This document shows positions 1 to 7,841 of a stretch of 18,324 bases of DNA, in pieces. The stretch is taken from assembly GCA_944323495.1 (NCBI GenBank), contig CALUSZ010000201.1, positions 1-18,324 on the forward strand. The letters are read 5' to 3'. The first letter of the stretch is position 1. Each line of letters begins with the position of its first letter. The translations under genes and the position numbers were made by a program. The notes below the pieces were generated by a model. That model ran no database searches. It was not told the DNA's origin and worked only from the letters and a program-made list of their open reading frames with translations. The DNA is from Candidatus Gastranaerophilales bacterium. Its GTDB lineage: Bacteria; Cyanobacteriota; Vampirovibrionia; Gastranaerophilales; Gastranaerophilaceae.

Positions 1-1341
1 AGGGATTTATTTTACAATCTTCCTGCAAGACTAAAGTTCTTAAAATCACCTAAAACTGAGTTTGCTTATATAAATGAACTTCTTCAATCGCTTGCACTTG
101 TTCATCCTGAAATATCTTTTGAGTTAAAAAATAACGGGAAAACCATATTAAAAACAACAGCGCAAAATAATCCGGAGCAGACTATAAAAGAGGTTTTCGG
201 AGAAGGTATTGTCTCACACTTAAAACCGGTATTAAAGACGGATAAGATTTCTGGGCTTAAAGTTTCAGGATTTGTAAGTACTCCTGATTATACAAGAGCC
301 AGTAAAAAAGATTATTACACATATGTTAATTCACGTATGGTTAAATGTCCGATATTTCAAAAATCTATAGACACGGCTTATAAAAATCTTATCGGCTCAA
401 GGTATCCTTTTGTAATTCTGAATTTAGAAGTTCCATCAGAAGATGTTGATGTAAATGTCCACCCTACTAAAAAAGAAGTGCGGTATAAAAATCCTAATCA
501 GATTTTTAATTTTATCCATTCATCAATTGATATGGCGCTTATGAATACAATGGAAAAAGAACCGCATAGGGAAACAGAACCGCTTAGAACAGTGGAAGAA
601 ATAAAATCGAAGCTTGATTTCGCTCAAAATGATGATATTTATGTTGAAGCAGGTTCTACGGTGCAGGATTTCTTTAAAACGGAAAAGACGGAGGAAAAAC
701 CAAAATTAGCTGTAGTCAAGGAATTCCCGAGACGCGAAAGTATGATTTCGGAGCAGAAAAAATTTCTTGAAGAAAGAATCCCTGAAAAAGAAGAGATGAT
801 TATCGGCCAATATAGAAAAACATATATTCTTATTGAAAGAGAAGAAGGCTTGGAAATCGTTGACCAGCATATTGCAGATGAACGGTATATTTACGAAAAA
901 CTCAAAAAGTCGAAAAATATTGACTGCCAGCTTTTATTTATTTCTGATGTGATAGAAATTTCTCCGAGCGATAGGGAGCTTTTAGAAAATAATAAGGAAA
1001 AACTTGCTAAGTTCGGATATGAAATAGAATTTATGTCAGAGAGTGAAGTTATATTCAAAAAAGTTCCGCAATTGATTTCAAAGGTTTCCCCTAAAGAAAT
1101 CTTAGCAGATATATTATCAAGTATTTCTTCCGATATTGATAATATAGAAGAGCAAATCCTTATTACAACATCCTGTAAGGCGGCTGTAAAGGCAAACACT
1201 TATCTTAATAATTTCCAGATGCAAGAGATAATAAAGAATTGGCGCAAGTGTGAAAAACCATTCACTTGTCCTCATGGAAGGCCGATTTCAAAGATTATTG
1301 AACACAAAGATATTGCAAAATTTTTCCAGAGAAATAAATAA
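1..1341 (+). CDS. mutL: DNA mismatch repair protein MutL (5'-truncated by window edge)
   Basis: MutL is the GHKL-ATPase matchmaker of mismatch repair, acting with MutS. The reading frame is open from base 1, so the gene starts upstream and 446 residues are visible. From the left are the end of the ATPase core (RDLFYNLPARLKF), the transducer domain (YVNSRMVK; DVNVHPTKKEVRY), an acidic linker and a C-terminal dimerisation/endonuclease domain. The endonuclease metal motif DQHA(x)2E(x)4E appears as DQHIADERYIYE from visible residue 288, with Ile in place of Ala. SCKAAVKA (about 391) and CPHGRP (about 423) match the other conserved metal-site motifs. This points to a latent nickase, the type found in bacteria without MutH. 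No terminator is visible after the stop. Family assignment is very secure; nicking activity is inferred from the motifs. Confidence 0.96.
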   Translation, partial: RDLFYNLPARLKFLKSPKTEFAYINELLQSLALVHPEISFELKNNGKTILKTTAQNNPEQTIKEVFGEGIVSHLKPVLKTDKISGLKVSGFVSTPDYTRASKKDYYTYVNSRMVKCPIFQKSIDTAYKNLIGSRYPFVILNLEVPSEDVDVNVHPTKKEVRYKNPNQIFNFIHSSIDMALMNTMEKEPHRETEPLRTVEEIKSKLDFAQNDDIYVEAGSTVQDFFKTEKTEEKPKLAVVKEFPRRESMISEQKKFLEERIPEKEEMIIGQYRKTYILIEREEGLEIVDQHIADERYIYEKLKKSKNIDCQLLFISDVIEISPSDRELLENNKEKLAKFGYEIEFMSESEVIFKKVPQLISKVSPKEILADILSSISSDIDNIEEQILITTSCKAAVKANTYLNNFQMQEIIKNWRKCEKPFTCPHGRPISKIIEHKDIAKFFQRNK

Positions 1342-1374
1342 TGTAACAAAATCGTAACAATTCAGGTAATTTTA

Positions 1375-1405
1375 GGCAATTTTATGCTTTGATGTGTTTT
1401 ATAAA
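1375..1405 (+). promoter_or_regulatory. Putative promoter/regulatory region for the coiled-coil membrane protein gene
   Basis: The mutL-downstream gap holds two direct GTAACAA copies (1343-1349 and 1354-1360, 11 bp apart, about one helical turn), an AGGCAATTTT box beginning at 1374, and a -10-like TATAAA at 1400-1405, 19 bp after GGCAAT. A transcript would start near 1412. No good TTGACA-like -35 is visible. The GGCAAT/19-bp spacing is repeated at the promoter near 4816, which is the main reason to take it seriously. Confidence 0.4.
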
Positions 1406-1453
1406 GGATATAAAATGTTAGTGAAGTAATATTTATAGAAAGCAGGTATGTGT

Positions 1454-1963
1454 ATGGAACCAATTAACAATGTAGGAGCTGCAAATTACGCAATGACAGT
1501 ACCGCAGTCTCAAAACCAAGTTCAGGGAATGGAAGATTATTCTTCAATGCCTATGGTTTATGATCCGGCAATGGAAGAAAAATCAAAGGCTGCATCAAGC
1601 AAAACAGGCTTGATGGCATTAGGAACATTAGCTTTGGCAAGTCTCGCGCTATATGGCGGATATCGATATGGTAAAAATAAAGCCGGTGCAAAAGAACTTA
1701 CAGATGATGCAAAAAAAGCTTTAGAAGACCAGATTCAGAATTTGACTAAAGAAAGAGATTCTCTTAAAAAAACTAATGATGAGGTTGGTAAACTTGTTGA
1801 CGAAAAAACTCCATGGTATGCAGTAAAATTAAAAGAGTTTAAAGCAAAAGTTAAAAAGATTATGACTCCTGATGCAGAAGATACTAATAAAGTTGCGGAA
1901 GAAGTTAAGGATAAAGCTGATGATGCAGTCAAAGCAGCTGAAGAAACTGTTTCTAAAGAATAA
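1454..1963 (+). CDS. Small membrane-anchored coiled-coil protein, unrecognised family
   Basis: This protein of about 169 residues is not one I recognise. An ATG at 1448 is in frame, but the Shine-Dalgarno-like AGCAGG (1441-1446) sits one base from it and seven from the ATG at 1454, so 1454 is preferred. The N-terminal 45 residues are Met/Gln/Asn-rich and polar. One hydrophobic helix (about residues 52-70, LMALGTLALASLALYGGY) is followed by a basic patch. The rest is Lys/Glu/Ala-rich heptad sequence typical of coiled coils. There is no N-terminal signal peptide, so a single-pass membrane protein with a long helical domain is likely. A short ATG-TTA-GTG-AAG-TAA mini-ORF lies upstream at 1415-1429. 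The gene is monocistronic, closed by a terminator at 1987. A DUF883/YtxH-like stress-protein layout (short helix then charged coiled coil) is an alternative based on architecture only. Confidence 0.8.
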   Translation: MEPINNVGAANYAMTVPQSQNQVQGMEDYSSMPMVYDPAMEEKSKAASSKTGLMALGTLALASLALYGGYRYGKNKAGAKELTDDAKKALEDQIQNLTKERDSLKKTNDEVGKLVDEKTPWYAVKLKEFKAKVKKIMTPDAEDTNKVAEEVKDKADDAVKAAEETVSKE

Positions 1964-1986
1964 TTGGTTTCAAAAATTATTTGATA

Positions 1987-2020
1987 AAAATAGCGGTTTT
2001 TTTTAAATCCGCTATTTTTT
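1987..2020 (+). terminator. Rho-independent terminator
   Basis: Arms AAAATAGCGG (1987-1996) and CCGCTATTTT (2009-2018) are perfectly complementary around a 12-nt T/A-rich loop, and the right arm runs into a six-T tract. It lies 24 bases after the coiled-coil gene and insulates ilvD. Confidence 0.85.
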
Positions 2021-2022
2021 CA

Positions 2023-2031
2023 TGCTAAAAT
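2023..2031 (+). promoter_or_regulatory. Candidate extended -10 promoter of ilvD
   Basis: TGCTAAAAT fits an extended -10 (TGn-TAnnnT) directly after the preceding terminator, with a start point near 2038 and a leader of about 18 nt. No -35 is convincing, because that position falls in the terminator's AT tract. The leader is too short for a T-box or attenuator. Confidence 0.4.
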
Positions 2032-2055
2032 TTAATTCAAAAAGGGAGTGTAATA

Positions 2056-3678
2056 ATGCGCAGTGATAATATAAAAAAAGGAATAGCGAGGACTCCGCAT
2101 AGAAGTCTTTTGATGGCATCCGGAGTTTCTAAAAAGAATATGGACAGCCCGTTTATCGGGATTGCAAGTTCTTTTTCTGATTTAGTTCCCGGTCATATCG
2201 GAATGCGGGACTTAGAACGCCAGATAGAAAAGGGAATTCACACAGCTGGCGGGCAGGCTTTTATTTTTGGTGTACCTGCTGTATGTGACGGGATTGCAAT
2301 GGGACATTCAGGAATGCAGTATTCACTGCCTTCGCGAGACCTGATTGCAGACTGTGTTGAGACTGTTGCTAACGCGCATCAGCTTGACGGTTTAGTTCTT
2401 CTATCTAACTGTGATAAGATAACTCCCGGCATGCTTATTGCCGCTGCCAGAATTAATATCCCGACAATAATTGTAACAGCCGGCCCTATGCTTGATGGTG
2501 AGAGCAGATGTGAAAAACTTACTATGATAAAAGGCGCTTTTGAAGCGATTGGAAGATACAGAAACGGTGAAATTACCGAAGATAGATTAATTGAACTGGA
2601 GGAGGCATCTTGCCCTTCAGCGGGCGCCTGTCAGGGATTATATACGGCAAATACAATGGCCTGCTTAACAGAGGTTTTGGGTATGAGCCTTCCTTATTGT
2701 GCAACAGCTTCGGCTGTATCTTCTCAAAAACGCAGAATAGCATTTGAAAGCGGAATGAGAGTTGTTGATTTGGTAAGAGAAGATATAAAGCCGCTTGATA
2801 TAATAACAAGAGACAGTTTGAGAAACGCTATTATTGCGGATTTGGCGATGGGCGGCTCTACAAATTCTTTCTTGCATATATTAGCTCTTGCAAATGCTGC
2901 CGGTGTTGATGTCAAACTGGATGATTTTGAAGAACTTTCGCATAAGATTCATCAATTTGTAAAATTAGAGCCTTCTTCAAATATTACAATGACTCAATTC
3001 CATCAGGCCGGAGGTATTCCCGCTGTTTTGGATGAGCTTATTAAAAGTGTGCCGGAATATAAGGGAGGAGAATATAGAGGGGTTTATTGCGATAGAGGTG
3101 TTATACACCCTTATGAAGAGCCTTTTACCACTAAACCCGGCCTAGGAATTTTGTACGGAAATATTGCACCTGAAGGTTCTGTTATAAAGATTTCAGCTGT
3201 AGATGAAAGCTGTTATGAGTTTTTAGGTACCGCCAAAACTTTTGATTCGGAAGAAGAAGCTATGAAAGCTCTGGAAAATGATTTAATTAAAGAGGGAGAT
3301 GTTATTGTAATCCGCTATGAAGGTCCAAAAGGCGGTCCCGGCATGAGAGAAATGCTTGCGCCGACCTCACTTCTTGTTGGAAAAGGTTTAGGCACGAAAG
3401 CCGCACTTATTACAGATGGACGTTTTTCCGGAGGAACAAGAGGCATATGCGTCGGCCATATCTGCCCGGAAGCAGCTAACGGCGGAGTTATCGCACTTAT
3501 TAAGGATGGGGATAAAATTAAAATTGATATAAACAAAAGAACTTTAGATTTGCTTGTAAGTGAGGAAGAACTTGCAATAAGAAGAAAAAATCTAAAACCG
3601 TTTATAAGCAATGCAAAGGGATATCTGGGAAAATATTCAAGAACAGTTCAAGACGCAAGCCATGGGGCAATTGTATAG
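2056..3678 (+). CDS. ilvD: Dihydroxy-acid dehydratase
   Basis: IlvD is the iron-sulfur enzyme converting 2,3-dihydroxy-isovalerate or -methylvalerate to the 2-oxo acids, the third common step of valine and isoleucine synthesis. The 540 residues match the short form typical of clostridia and archaea. Visible signatures are [37 protein letters not shown] (Cys119), [16 protein letters not shown] (Cys186, Cys192), [12 protein letters not shown], and near the C-terminus TDGRFSGGT (Ser458 in GRFSGG), followed by GHICPEA. The first-cysteine CN(I/M)HL segment of plant-type [2Fe-2S] enzymes is absent: the equivalent stretch reads [12 protein letters not shown]. Its start is fixed by AGGGAG at 2043-2048. 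The stop overlaps the next gene's start by one base (TAGTG). No other ilv gene is in the window. A sugar-acid dehydratase of the same superfamily is possible but less likely, given the full match to IlvD motifs. Confidence 0.95.
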   Translation: MRSDNIKKGIARTPHRSLLMASGVSKKNMDSPFIGIASSFSDLVPGHIGMRDLERQIEKGIHTAGGQAFIFGVPAVCDGIAMGHSGMQYSLPSRDLIADCVETVANAHQLDGLVLLSNCDKITPGMLIAAARINIPTIIVTAGPMLDGESRCEKLTMIKGAFEAIGRYRNGEITEDRLIELEEASCPSAGACQGLYTANTMACLTEVLGMSLPYCATASAVSSQKRRIAFESGMRVVDLVREDIKPLDIITRDSLRNAIIADLAMGGSTNSFLHILALANAAGVDVKLDDFEELSHKIHQFVKLEPSSNITMTQFHQAGGIPAVLDELIKSVPEYKGGEYRGVYCDRGVIHPYEEPFTTKPGLGILYGNIAPEGSVIKISAVDESCYEFLGTAKTFDSEEEAMKALENDLIKEGDVIVIRYEGPKGGPGMREMLAPTSLLVGKGLGTKAALITDGRFSGGTRGICVGHICPEAANGGVIALIKDGDKIKIDINKRTLDLLVSEEELAIRRKNLKPFISNAKGYLGKYSRTVQDASHGAIV

Positions 3679-4172
3679 TGAAGAATGAGTTAAGAAACAA
3701 GTTAAAAAACATATGTAAAAGTGAATGCAGTAATGAACTTGCTAATTTGCTTAAAAACACAGATGCGTACAAACAGGCAAAAAACATCATGCTCTTTTAC
3801 CCCCTAAAAAATGAAGTTAACCTTCTTTCACTCCTAAAAGACAGTGACAAAAACTTTTTTCTTCCAAGAATAGAAGGAGAAGAGCTGCTCTGCTGCCCTT
3901 ATAAAGAAGGAGATGAAATCATACCATCAACTTTCAAAACAATGGAGCCCATAACAAAACCCGTTGAAAAAAATCAAATAGACTTAGTTATAGTACCTGC
4001 TCTTTGCTGTGATAAAAATAATTACCGCCTCGGATACGGAAAGGGTTTTTATGACAGATTTCTAAAAGATTATAGGGGTAAAACCGTTGTCTGCCTGCCG
4101 AAAGAATGTATAGTAGAGACTGTTTATCCCGAACCTCACGATATTCCGGCTAATCTGGTTATCAGCTATTGA
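3678..4172 (+). CDS. 5-formyltetrahydrofolate cyclo-ligase (MTHFS/YgfA family)
   Basis: This enzyme converts 5-formyltetrahydrofolate to 5,10-methenyltetrahydrofolate using ATP, in cytosolic one-carbon metabolism. The 164-residue length is slightly short for the family. The diagnostic C-terminal nucleotide/folate-binding motif is clear: VPALCCDKNNYRLGYGKGFYDRFL matches the family pattern VPG-A-D-G-RLGYGGGFYDR, with GYGKGFYD starting at residue 119. The N-terminal basic helix that usually carries K/R residues (KNELRNKLK) is also present. The start is GTG, overlapping the ilvD TAG by one base. A GGGG tract at 3664-3667 inside ilvD is a possible ribosome site, so translational coupling to ilvD is likely. 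The 3' end runs 7 bp into the convergent gene on the other strand, with no terminator between. Assignment is confident; the operon link to ilvD is inferred from the overlap. Confidence 0.92.
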   Translation: MKNELRNKLKNICKSECSNELANLLKNTDAYKQAKNIMLFYPLKNEVNLLSLLKDSDKNFFLPRIEGEELLCCPYKEGDEIIPSTFKTMEPITKPVEKNQIDLVIVPALCCDKNNYRLGYGKGFYDRFLKDYRGKTVVCLPKECIVETVYPEPHDIPANLVISY

Positions 4173-4498
4173 AAGTTGTATGTAAATGAGCTTCTTATTC
4201 CGGCATTGACGGCATTCCGTGCTGATTCATATTCAGCATTAACCATATCAAGTCTCTGCTGGTATTCCTGCATTTGCAGGTCAAGTTTTTTTTCTAAAAC
4301 AATAAGCTTATCTCTCCTTGCTTCAAGCTGCTTAACCGCAGGATTTTCCGGGTCTAAATCATTACCCAGAGACATAATCTCATCAGAAGATGCAACCAAT
4401 TCCATCTTTGCAGATGCAATCCATTGTATCTTAGATTCCAGCGATATTTTATACGCTGTCAAATACATCATTCTGAAACTTGAGGCAATTAATCCCAT
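4166..4498 (-). CDS. 110-aa coiled-coil protein sharing N- and C-terminal signatures with the 591-aa protein
   Basis: The family is not recognised. The 110 residues are almost wholly helical: MGLIASSFRMMYLTAYKISL at the N-terminus, an acidic turn near residues 43-52 (GNDLDPENP), then a coiled coil ending RSSFTYNFQ. The first 38 residues align without gaps to those of the 591-aa protein at 7797, with 14 identities by eye (MG, AS, R9, L13, A15, K17, E21, Q25, I27 and others). The C-terminal LI..E..LxL....E.E....V...I..SF pattern echoes the end of that protein. There is no signal peptide. A Shine-Dalgarno AGAAGGA overlaps the upstream gene's end 12 bp away, so the two genes form an operon. Helical ends without a middle domain recall small axial or needle-type subunits, but this is architecture only. 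The stop codon lies inside the convergent cyclo-ligase gene. Confidence 0.8.
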   Translation of the reverse strand: MGLIASSFRMMYLTAYKISLESKIQWIASAKMELVASSDEIMSLGNDLDPENPAVKQLEARRDKLIVLEKKLDLQMQEYQQRLDMVNAEYESARNAVNAGIRSSFTYNFQ

Positions 4499-4510
4499 AA
4501 CTTGTTCCTT

Positions 4511-4780
4511 CTATCTTGTTTCGTTTAAATTCTTGCCTTTCAGGAATGTGTGTTCGTTACTTTCTGCTATTAAACTTTCCATCTTGTGAAGCTGGTGCTT
4601 GTGATAATTGACTCTATACTTTGCCATCTTCAGTTTTTGTCTGATGGTGAGCATGTCCTTCAGGCTCGATAATAAACTTACAGCCAGTGCCTTAAATGGA
4701 TTCTTGCGTCTGAAAAACGACTGGGCAAAATTCAAAAAATTCACTAACCGTTTTATACTTTGTTGTAGTTCTTCACGCAT
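4511..4780 (-). CDS. 89-aa basic helical protein, unrecognised
   Basis: I do not recognise this protein. It is 89 residues, rich in Lys, Arg, Leu and Ser, predicted mostly helical, with no signal peptide and no clear membrane segment; a moderately hydrophobic stretch (KALAVSLLSSLKDMLT) is amphipathic. It is probably real: a strong AGGAGA lies 8 nt before the ATG (+ strand 4789-4794), a TATAAT -10 lies at 4821-4816 on the minus strand, and the next gene follows after 12 bp. It is the first gene of a two-gene transcript with the 110-aa coiled-coil protein. The context suggests an accessory cytosolic or membrane-peripheral partner of that protein, which is an inference. Confidence 0.75.
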   Translation of the reverse strand: MREELQQSIKRLVNFLNFAQSFFRRKNPFKALAVSLLSSLKDMLTIRQKLKMAKYRVNYHKHQLHKMESLIAESNEHTFLKGKNLNETR

Positions 4781-4808
4781 AAGCTTTTTCTCCTATGCAT
4801 TCTAAGCC

Positions 4809-4846
4809 TACATGTATTATAAAACATGTAATCGCGAATAATTGCC
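4809..4846 (-). promoter_or_regulatory. Promoter with a 7-bp-arm dyad centred on its -10 box
   Basis: On the minus strand the -10 TATAAT (4821-4816) lies inside an inverted repeat with arms TACATGT (4809-4815) and ACATGTA (4824-4830), separated by eight bases. AGGCAATTAT (minus 4847-4838) lies upstream, with GGCAAT 19 bp from the -10, and a 13-bp odd dyad ATTTGT-T-ACAAAT sits at 4860-4872. The dyad placement suggests a repressor operator that blocks the -10. No TTGACA-like -35 is present. Confidence 0.6.
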
Positions 4847-4886
4847 TGTTTATAGAGGTATTTGTTACAAATGTTAACATCTTAAC

Positions 4887-5111
4887 TTAAATTTTCCTTT
4901 TGCCGGTGATACTGGTAAACGCAAATTTGTTTTTGTAATAGTTGTTTTTATCTACACTATTATTTAACGGCATTTTTTTCAAAAACTTTAATTCTTTCAG
5001 GGTATAATACCTTTGTTCGTTACAAAAATTTACAATAGCCGCTATAGTTTTGAAAATAGCGTTATTGAATATAATATCCAGCATTATCCTCAAAAAAGTA
5101 CGTTCTCTCAT
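4887..5111 (-). CDS. Doubtful 74-aa ORF in the gap of the minus-strand cluster
   Basis: This is an open frame of 74 codons on the same strand as its neighbours, 41 bp after the 285-aa gene. It starts with a hydrophobic/aromatic helix (TFLRIMLDIIFNNAIFKTIAAIVNF) shown here only to convey its character, and ends in a Lys/Asn-rich tail. The ribosome site is weak: only GGA about 11 nt from the ATG. No family is recognised. Without it, 4781-5152 would be a 372-bp gap holding only the promoter region at 4801-4880. A short hairpin (CCGG-AGAT-CCGG, 5123-5134) precedes it but has no T tract, so it is not a terminator. Confidence 0.3.
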   Translation of the reverse strand: MRERTFLRIMLDIIFNNAIFKTIAAIVNFCNEQRYYTLKELKFLKKMPLNNSVDKNNYYKNKFAFTSITGKRKI

Positions 5112-5152
5112 CTTTATTTTATCCGGAGATCCGGCCTCTTAATTATTTGTTA

Positions 5153-6010
5153 TTATAAATCTTGAATATCTTTGCTTGCAGACTCAATATCGTCTTTAAG
5201 CATTTTTCTAACAACATCAGATTGAGTATCAAGCATTTTGCAGACTGTTTCAATGTTTGCAACTTTTTGTGAAAGTATGGTATCAGCATTTGCAATAACA
5301 TTACTTGAAACAGTTTGATAAGCAGAAAGTGCAGCCGAAGTTGTACCCTGCATCAAGTTGCCCATAACAACGGCAGGAAGTCCAAATTCACCTAAATAAG
5401 GCGCAGCTGCTGTCATAATACCGCCCCATCCTGAAACAATACCGGCTAGGGGCATAAGTATATTTGCAGCGCCGATTCCGTAACCGTTAGCTGTTCCAAC
5501 TCCATATGCAGCTGTACTTGCAATATCCGCAATGCTTCCAATTCCGGATGCGTATCCTGTTGTAGCGCCATCTGATGAGCCGAAGCCGGTTAATAAATCT
5601 CCGATAGAAGATGCTCCGCCTGTAGTATAGCCGCTCTGTCTATAGCCGAAGTTTGCCGCGTAGCCGCTCGGGAATCCGGAATAATTGCCAAGGCTGTTTA
5701 CTCCGAATGATGAATAAGTCCCTGTAGTACCTCCGGTTCCGCCTGTATATTGGCTCCAGTAAGAAGTCCCCGGGATATTCATAGCGGTTGTTCCGCCTAA
5801 AGTAGTCATAAAGGCTGATGGTGCAAATAAACTTGCAAGCTGATATAGGAATCCGCCGGCAGCTTCAAATCCGGTGCCGGAGCTGCCAGAACCAGCGACA
5901 GTTAAGTCTCTTAACCTGTCATATGTTTCATACAGCATAACCTTGGCATCTGAAGATGCTGAACCAAATCTGTTTGCTATTACTAAGTATCCATCGTTTT
6001 TGTATGACAT
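5153..6010 (-). CDS. 285-aa Gly/Ser/Tyr-rich protein with hydrophobic core and helical tail
   Basis: The family is not recognised. The N-terminal 50 residues are soluble and end in a Gly/Ser run. Residues 53-70 are hydrophobic (FLYQLASLFAPSAF). Residues about 80-180 are a low-complexity Gly/Ser/Thr/Tyr region with repeated GY, GYG and GFG patches. Residues about 181-222 form an Ala/Gly/Met hydrophobic segment (NILMPLAGIVSGWGGIM and AVVMGNLM). Residues about 225-285 are an amphipathic helix ending in KDIQDL. There is no Sec signal peptide. The overall layout, with a flexible Gly-rich part, a buried hydrophobic part and a helical C-terminus, resembles a secreted or membrane-inserting structural protein. 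The gene follows the 591-aa gene by 11 bp, with its GAGG ribosome site inside that gap, so the two are co-transcribed and probably work together. Confidence 0.85.
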   Translation of the reverse strand: MSYKNDGYLVIANRFGSASSDAKVMLYETYDRLRDLTVAGSGSSGTGFEAAGGFLYQLASLFAPSAFMTTLGGTTAMNIPGTSYWSQYTGGTGGTTGTYSSFGVNSLGNYSGFPSGYAANFGYRQSGYTTGGASSIGDLLTGFGSSDGATTGYASGIGSIADIASTAAYGVGTANGYGIGAANILMPLAGIVSGWGGIMTAAAPYLGEFGLPAVVMGNLMQGTTSAALSAYQTVSSNVIANADTILSQKVANIETVCKMLDTQSDVVRKMLKDDIESASKDIQDL

Positions 6011-6021
6011 ATATACCTCTA

Positions 6022-7797
6022 TTAACCGCCGAATGTTTTGAATGAATCTTCAACGTTGTCTTTAACAACCTTAGAGACGGCATCTATTTCTGTTGAAAGT
6101 GCATTTTGTTCTGTATCAAGCTGTTTTAATCTTAATTCCAGCTGCTGGTCTTCCTGCTGGATTAATGATGTTTTTGCGTTAATGTCTTGAACCATTTTAT
6201 CGTATTGTGCGCTTTCGTAATAATACTGGTTCATGGCATCTTGATATGCATTATCATCTGTTACAGTTTCCATATTAAGTGTATAAGTAATGGTGTCATC
6301 ACCAATTCTTACTGAAGTAAATCTGCCGTTTCCATCGGTTTCTAACAAGGCTTTTTCAGTCATTTCTATTTTTGTAGATACATACGTTGCATTATAATAT
6401 GCCAATTTTTGCTGGTTATCAATATGATTTATTCCGTCACCGCTTGAAGCAGTTTCTGCTAAATCATAATAAGTAGTATAATATGTTACTCCGTTCTGAG
6501 TAAAGCTGTAAATTCCGCCTGAATATGTATCTGCATTATATGTTCCATCAAGAGTATCAAAACATTTTGTCAAATTGGTCTCAATACCTTGAGCTTGCAT
6601 ATCCTTGATAACTTGTGCTATTTCAGCCATCTGGTCTTCAGTTAATTCACTTAATGCATTCAATTGAGAATTTCCGATATAACTCGGCACGCTCATTGCG
6701 TCAAATGCTGCCTGAGCTAAATCTAGACGAGCTTTTGCCGTATCTGCCAGGGCTTTTAAATTCGCCAGCTCATTATTCATGCCATTGATTGATTTCCAGG
6801 TTGCACTTTCTTCTTTGCCGGCAGGGTCATCCATATAATATAAAGGCAATAATGTTTTAGTACCGGTACCAATGCCGGTTAAAGAAGCTAAATCTGATTC
6901 AAAGGCAATTGTTTGATTTGTTGTATCATAATAAACGTCGTTTAAATCAAAGTCATCTTCTAAGGCTCCATTCGCTTTTAATGCTTCAATTGCAGTATTC
7001 AAAATTTGTTTGTCTGCATCTGTTAATGAAGCATATGGAGTATATGTTTTTTGATTAGAAACAGGTGTATATTGACTCTTATCTTCTGTTTCATCAAGAT
7101 TATATGTATAATTACCTGCGCCATCATCTACTCTGATATAAAAATTTCCGTCTTTATAAAACCGCATTAAACCGGAACCGGCGGCTGATTCATAAATTAA
7201 ATACCCATTGTCATCTACCTGTGTAGTAGATACGGTAAATGTACCATTATCATTACGGGTTGCGTTATTTACATTTGCACTTGTTGAATTATCTGCGTAA
7301 GATTGGAGCTTTGATGCTTCACTTAATTTTGTTTGATAAGCTGCTAGTTTTTCATCATAATCAACTTGAGCATCAGCAATTTCTTTTTGTGCTTCTTGAA
7401 TTGCAGCTATTTGTGCTGCATAAGCAGTACTATCAGTTGGAATAGAACCTGAAAATTGTACTTTCGGATCATTCATTTTCTTTTGAGAGCCGGTGTAAAC
7501 ATCGGCATAATAATGATAATTAATTACATAATTATAATCTTCTTCCGGAGAAGCAAGCTGTTGCCAGCTGTCAATTGTAGATTCATTTATACCGTCTGTA
7601 AATGAATATTGTGTTTTTGTGAAATCCTGCGTGCTTGGAGGTACCGGAACACTTAAACCTAACATCTGGTTAAACAAGTTCGCGCTCTGATTGGATAATA
7701 CAGTTCGCGCTTGATTTATCTGTTGTCCTTCATATTCACAATTGGATTTTCTTGCAACCAGTGCTAAATATCTGGCTTGTGATGCTGCCATACCCAT
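6022..7797 (-). CDS. 591-aa protein with conserved helical ends and large variable middle (axial-protein-like layout)
   Basis: The family is not recognised. The N-terminal 50 residues (MGMAASQARYLALVARKSNC and onward, then NQ-rich helix) carry a signature shared with the 110-aa protein encoded at 4498. A coiled coil spans about 125-170, a mixed beta-rich Tyr/Asp/Asn middle about 180-330, another helix about 335-365, a Tyr/Gly/Thr-rich part to about 470, and a long C-terminal coiled coil from about 530 ending DSFKTFGG. There is no Sec signal and no membrane helix. The start is set by AGGAGA seven bases before the ATG. Helical termini around a variable middle is the layout of flagellar rod/hook/flagellin-type and some type III-exported proteins, but I see no sequence match to those families. 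It heads the 591-aa/285-aa operon; a filament, sheath or exported structural role is inference. Confidence 0.88.
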   Translation of the reverse strand: MGMAASQARYLALVARKSNCEYEGQQINQARTVLSNQSANLFNQMLGLSVPVPPSTQDFTKTQYSFTDGINESTIDSWQQLASPEEDYNYVINYHYYADVYTGSQKKMNDPKVQFSGSIPTDSTAYAAQIAAIQEAQKEIADAQVDYDEKLAAYQTKLSEASKLQSYADNSTSANVNNATRNDNGTFTVSTTQVDDNGYLIYESAAGSGLMRFYKDGNFYIRVDDGAGNYTYNLDETEDKSQYTPVSNQKTYTPYASLTDADKQILNTAIEALKANGALEDDFDLNDVYYDTTNQTIAFESDLASLTGIGTGTKTLLPLYYMDDPAGKEESATWKSINGMNNELANLKALADTAKARLDLAQAAFDAMSVPSYIGNSQLNALSELTEDQMAEIAQVIKDMQAQGIETNLTKCFDTLDGTYNADTYSGGIYSFTQNGVTYYTTYYDLAETASSGDGINHIDNQQKLAYYNATYVSTKIEMTEKALLETDGNGRFTSVRIGDDTITYTLNMETVTDDNAYQDAMNQYYYESAQYDKMVQDINAKTSLIQQEDQQLELRLKQLDTEQNALSTEIDAVSKVVKDNVEDSFKTFGG

Positions 7798-7841
7798 AGA
7801 GCGGTCTCCTATTTTTTGTACTTATATATTTGGTTTAATGA

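Noticed and set aside
2573..3611. Several minus-strand frames of 63-98 codons inside ilvD
   Set aside because: They are shadows of a highly conserved gene, with no start signals.
4176..4805. Two plus-strand open frames opposite the 110-aa and 89-aa genes
   Set aside because: They have no ribosome sites and poor composition, and the minus-strand genes have good start signals and a promoter.
5122..5135. CCGGAGATCCGG hairpin as terminator of the 591/285-aa operon
   Set aside because: The stem is only 4-5 bp and neither side has a T tract.
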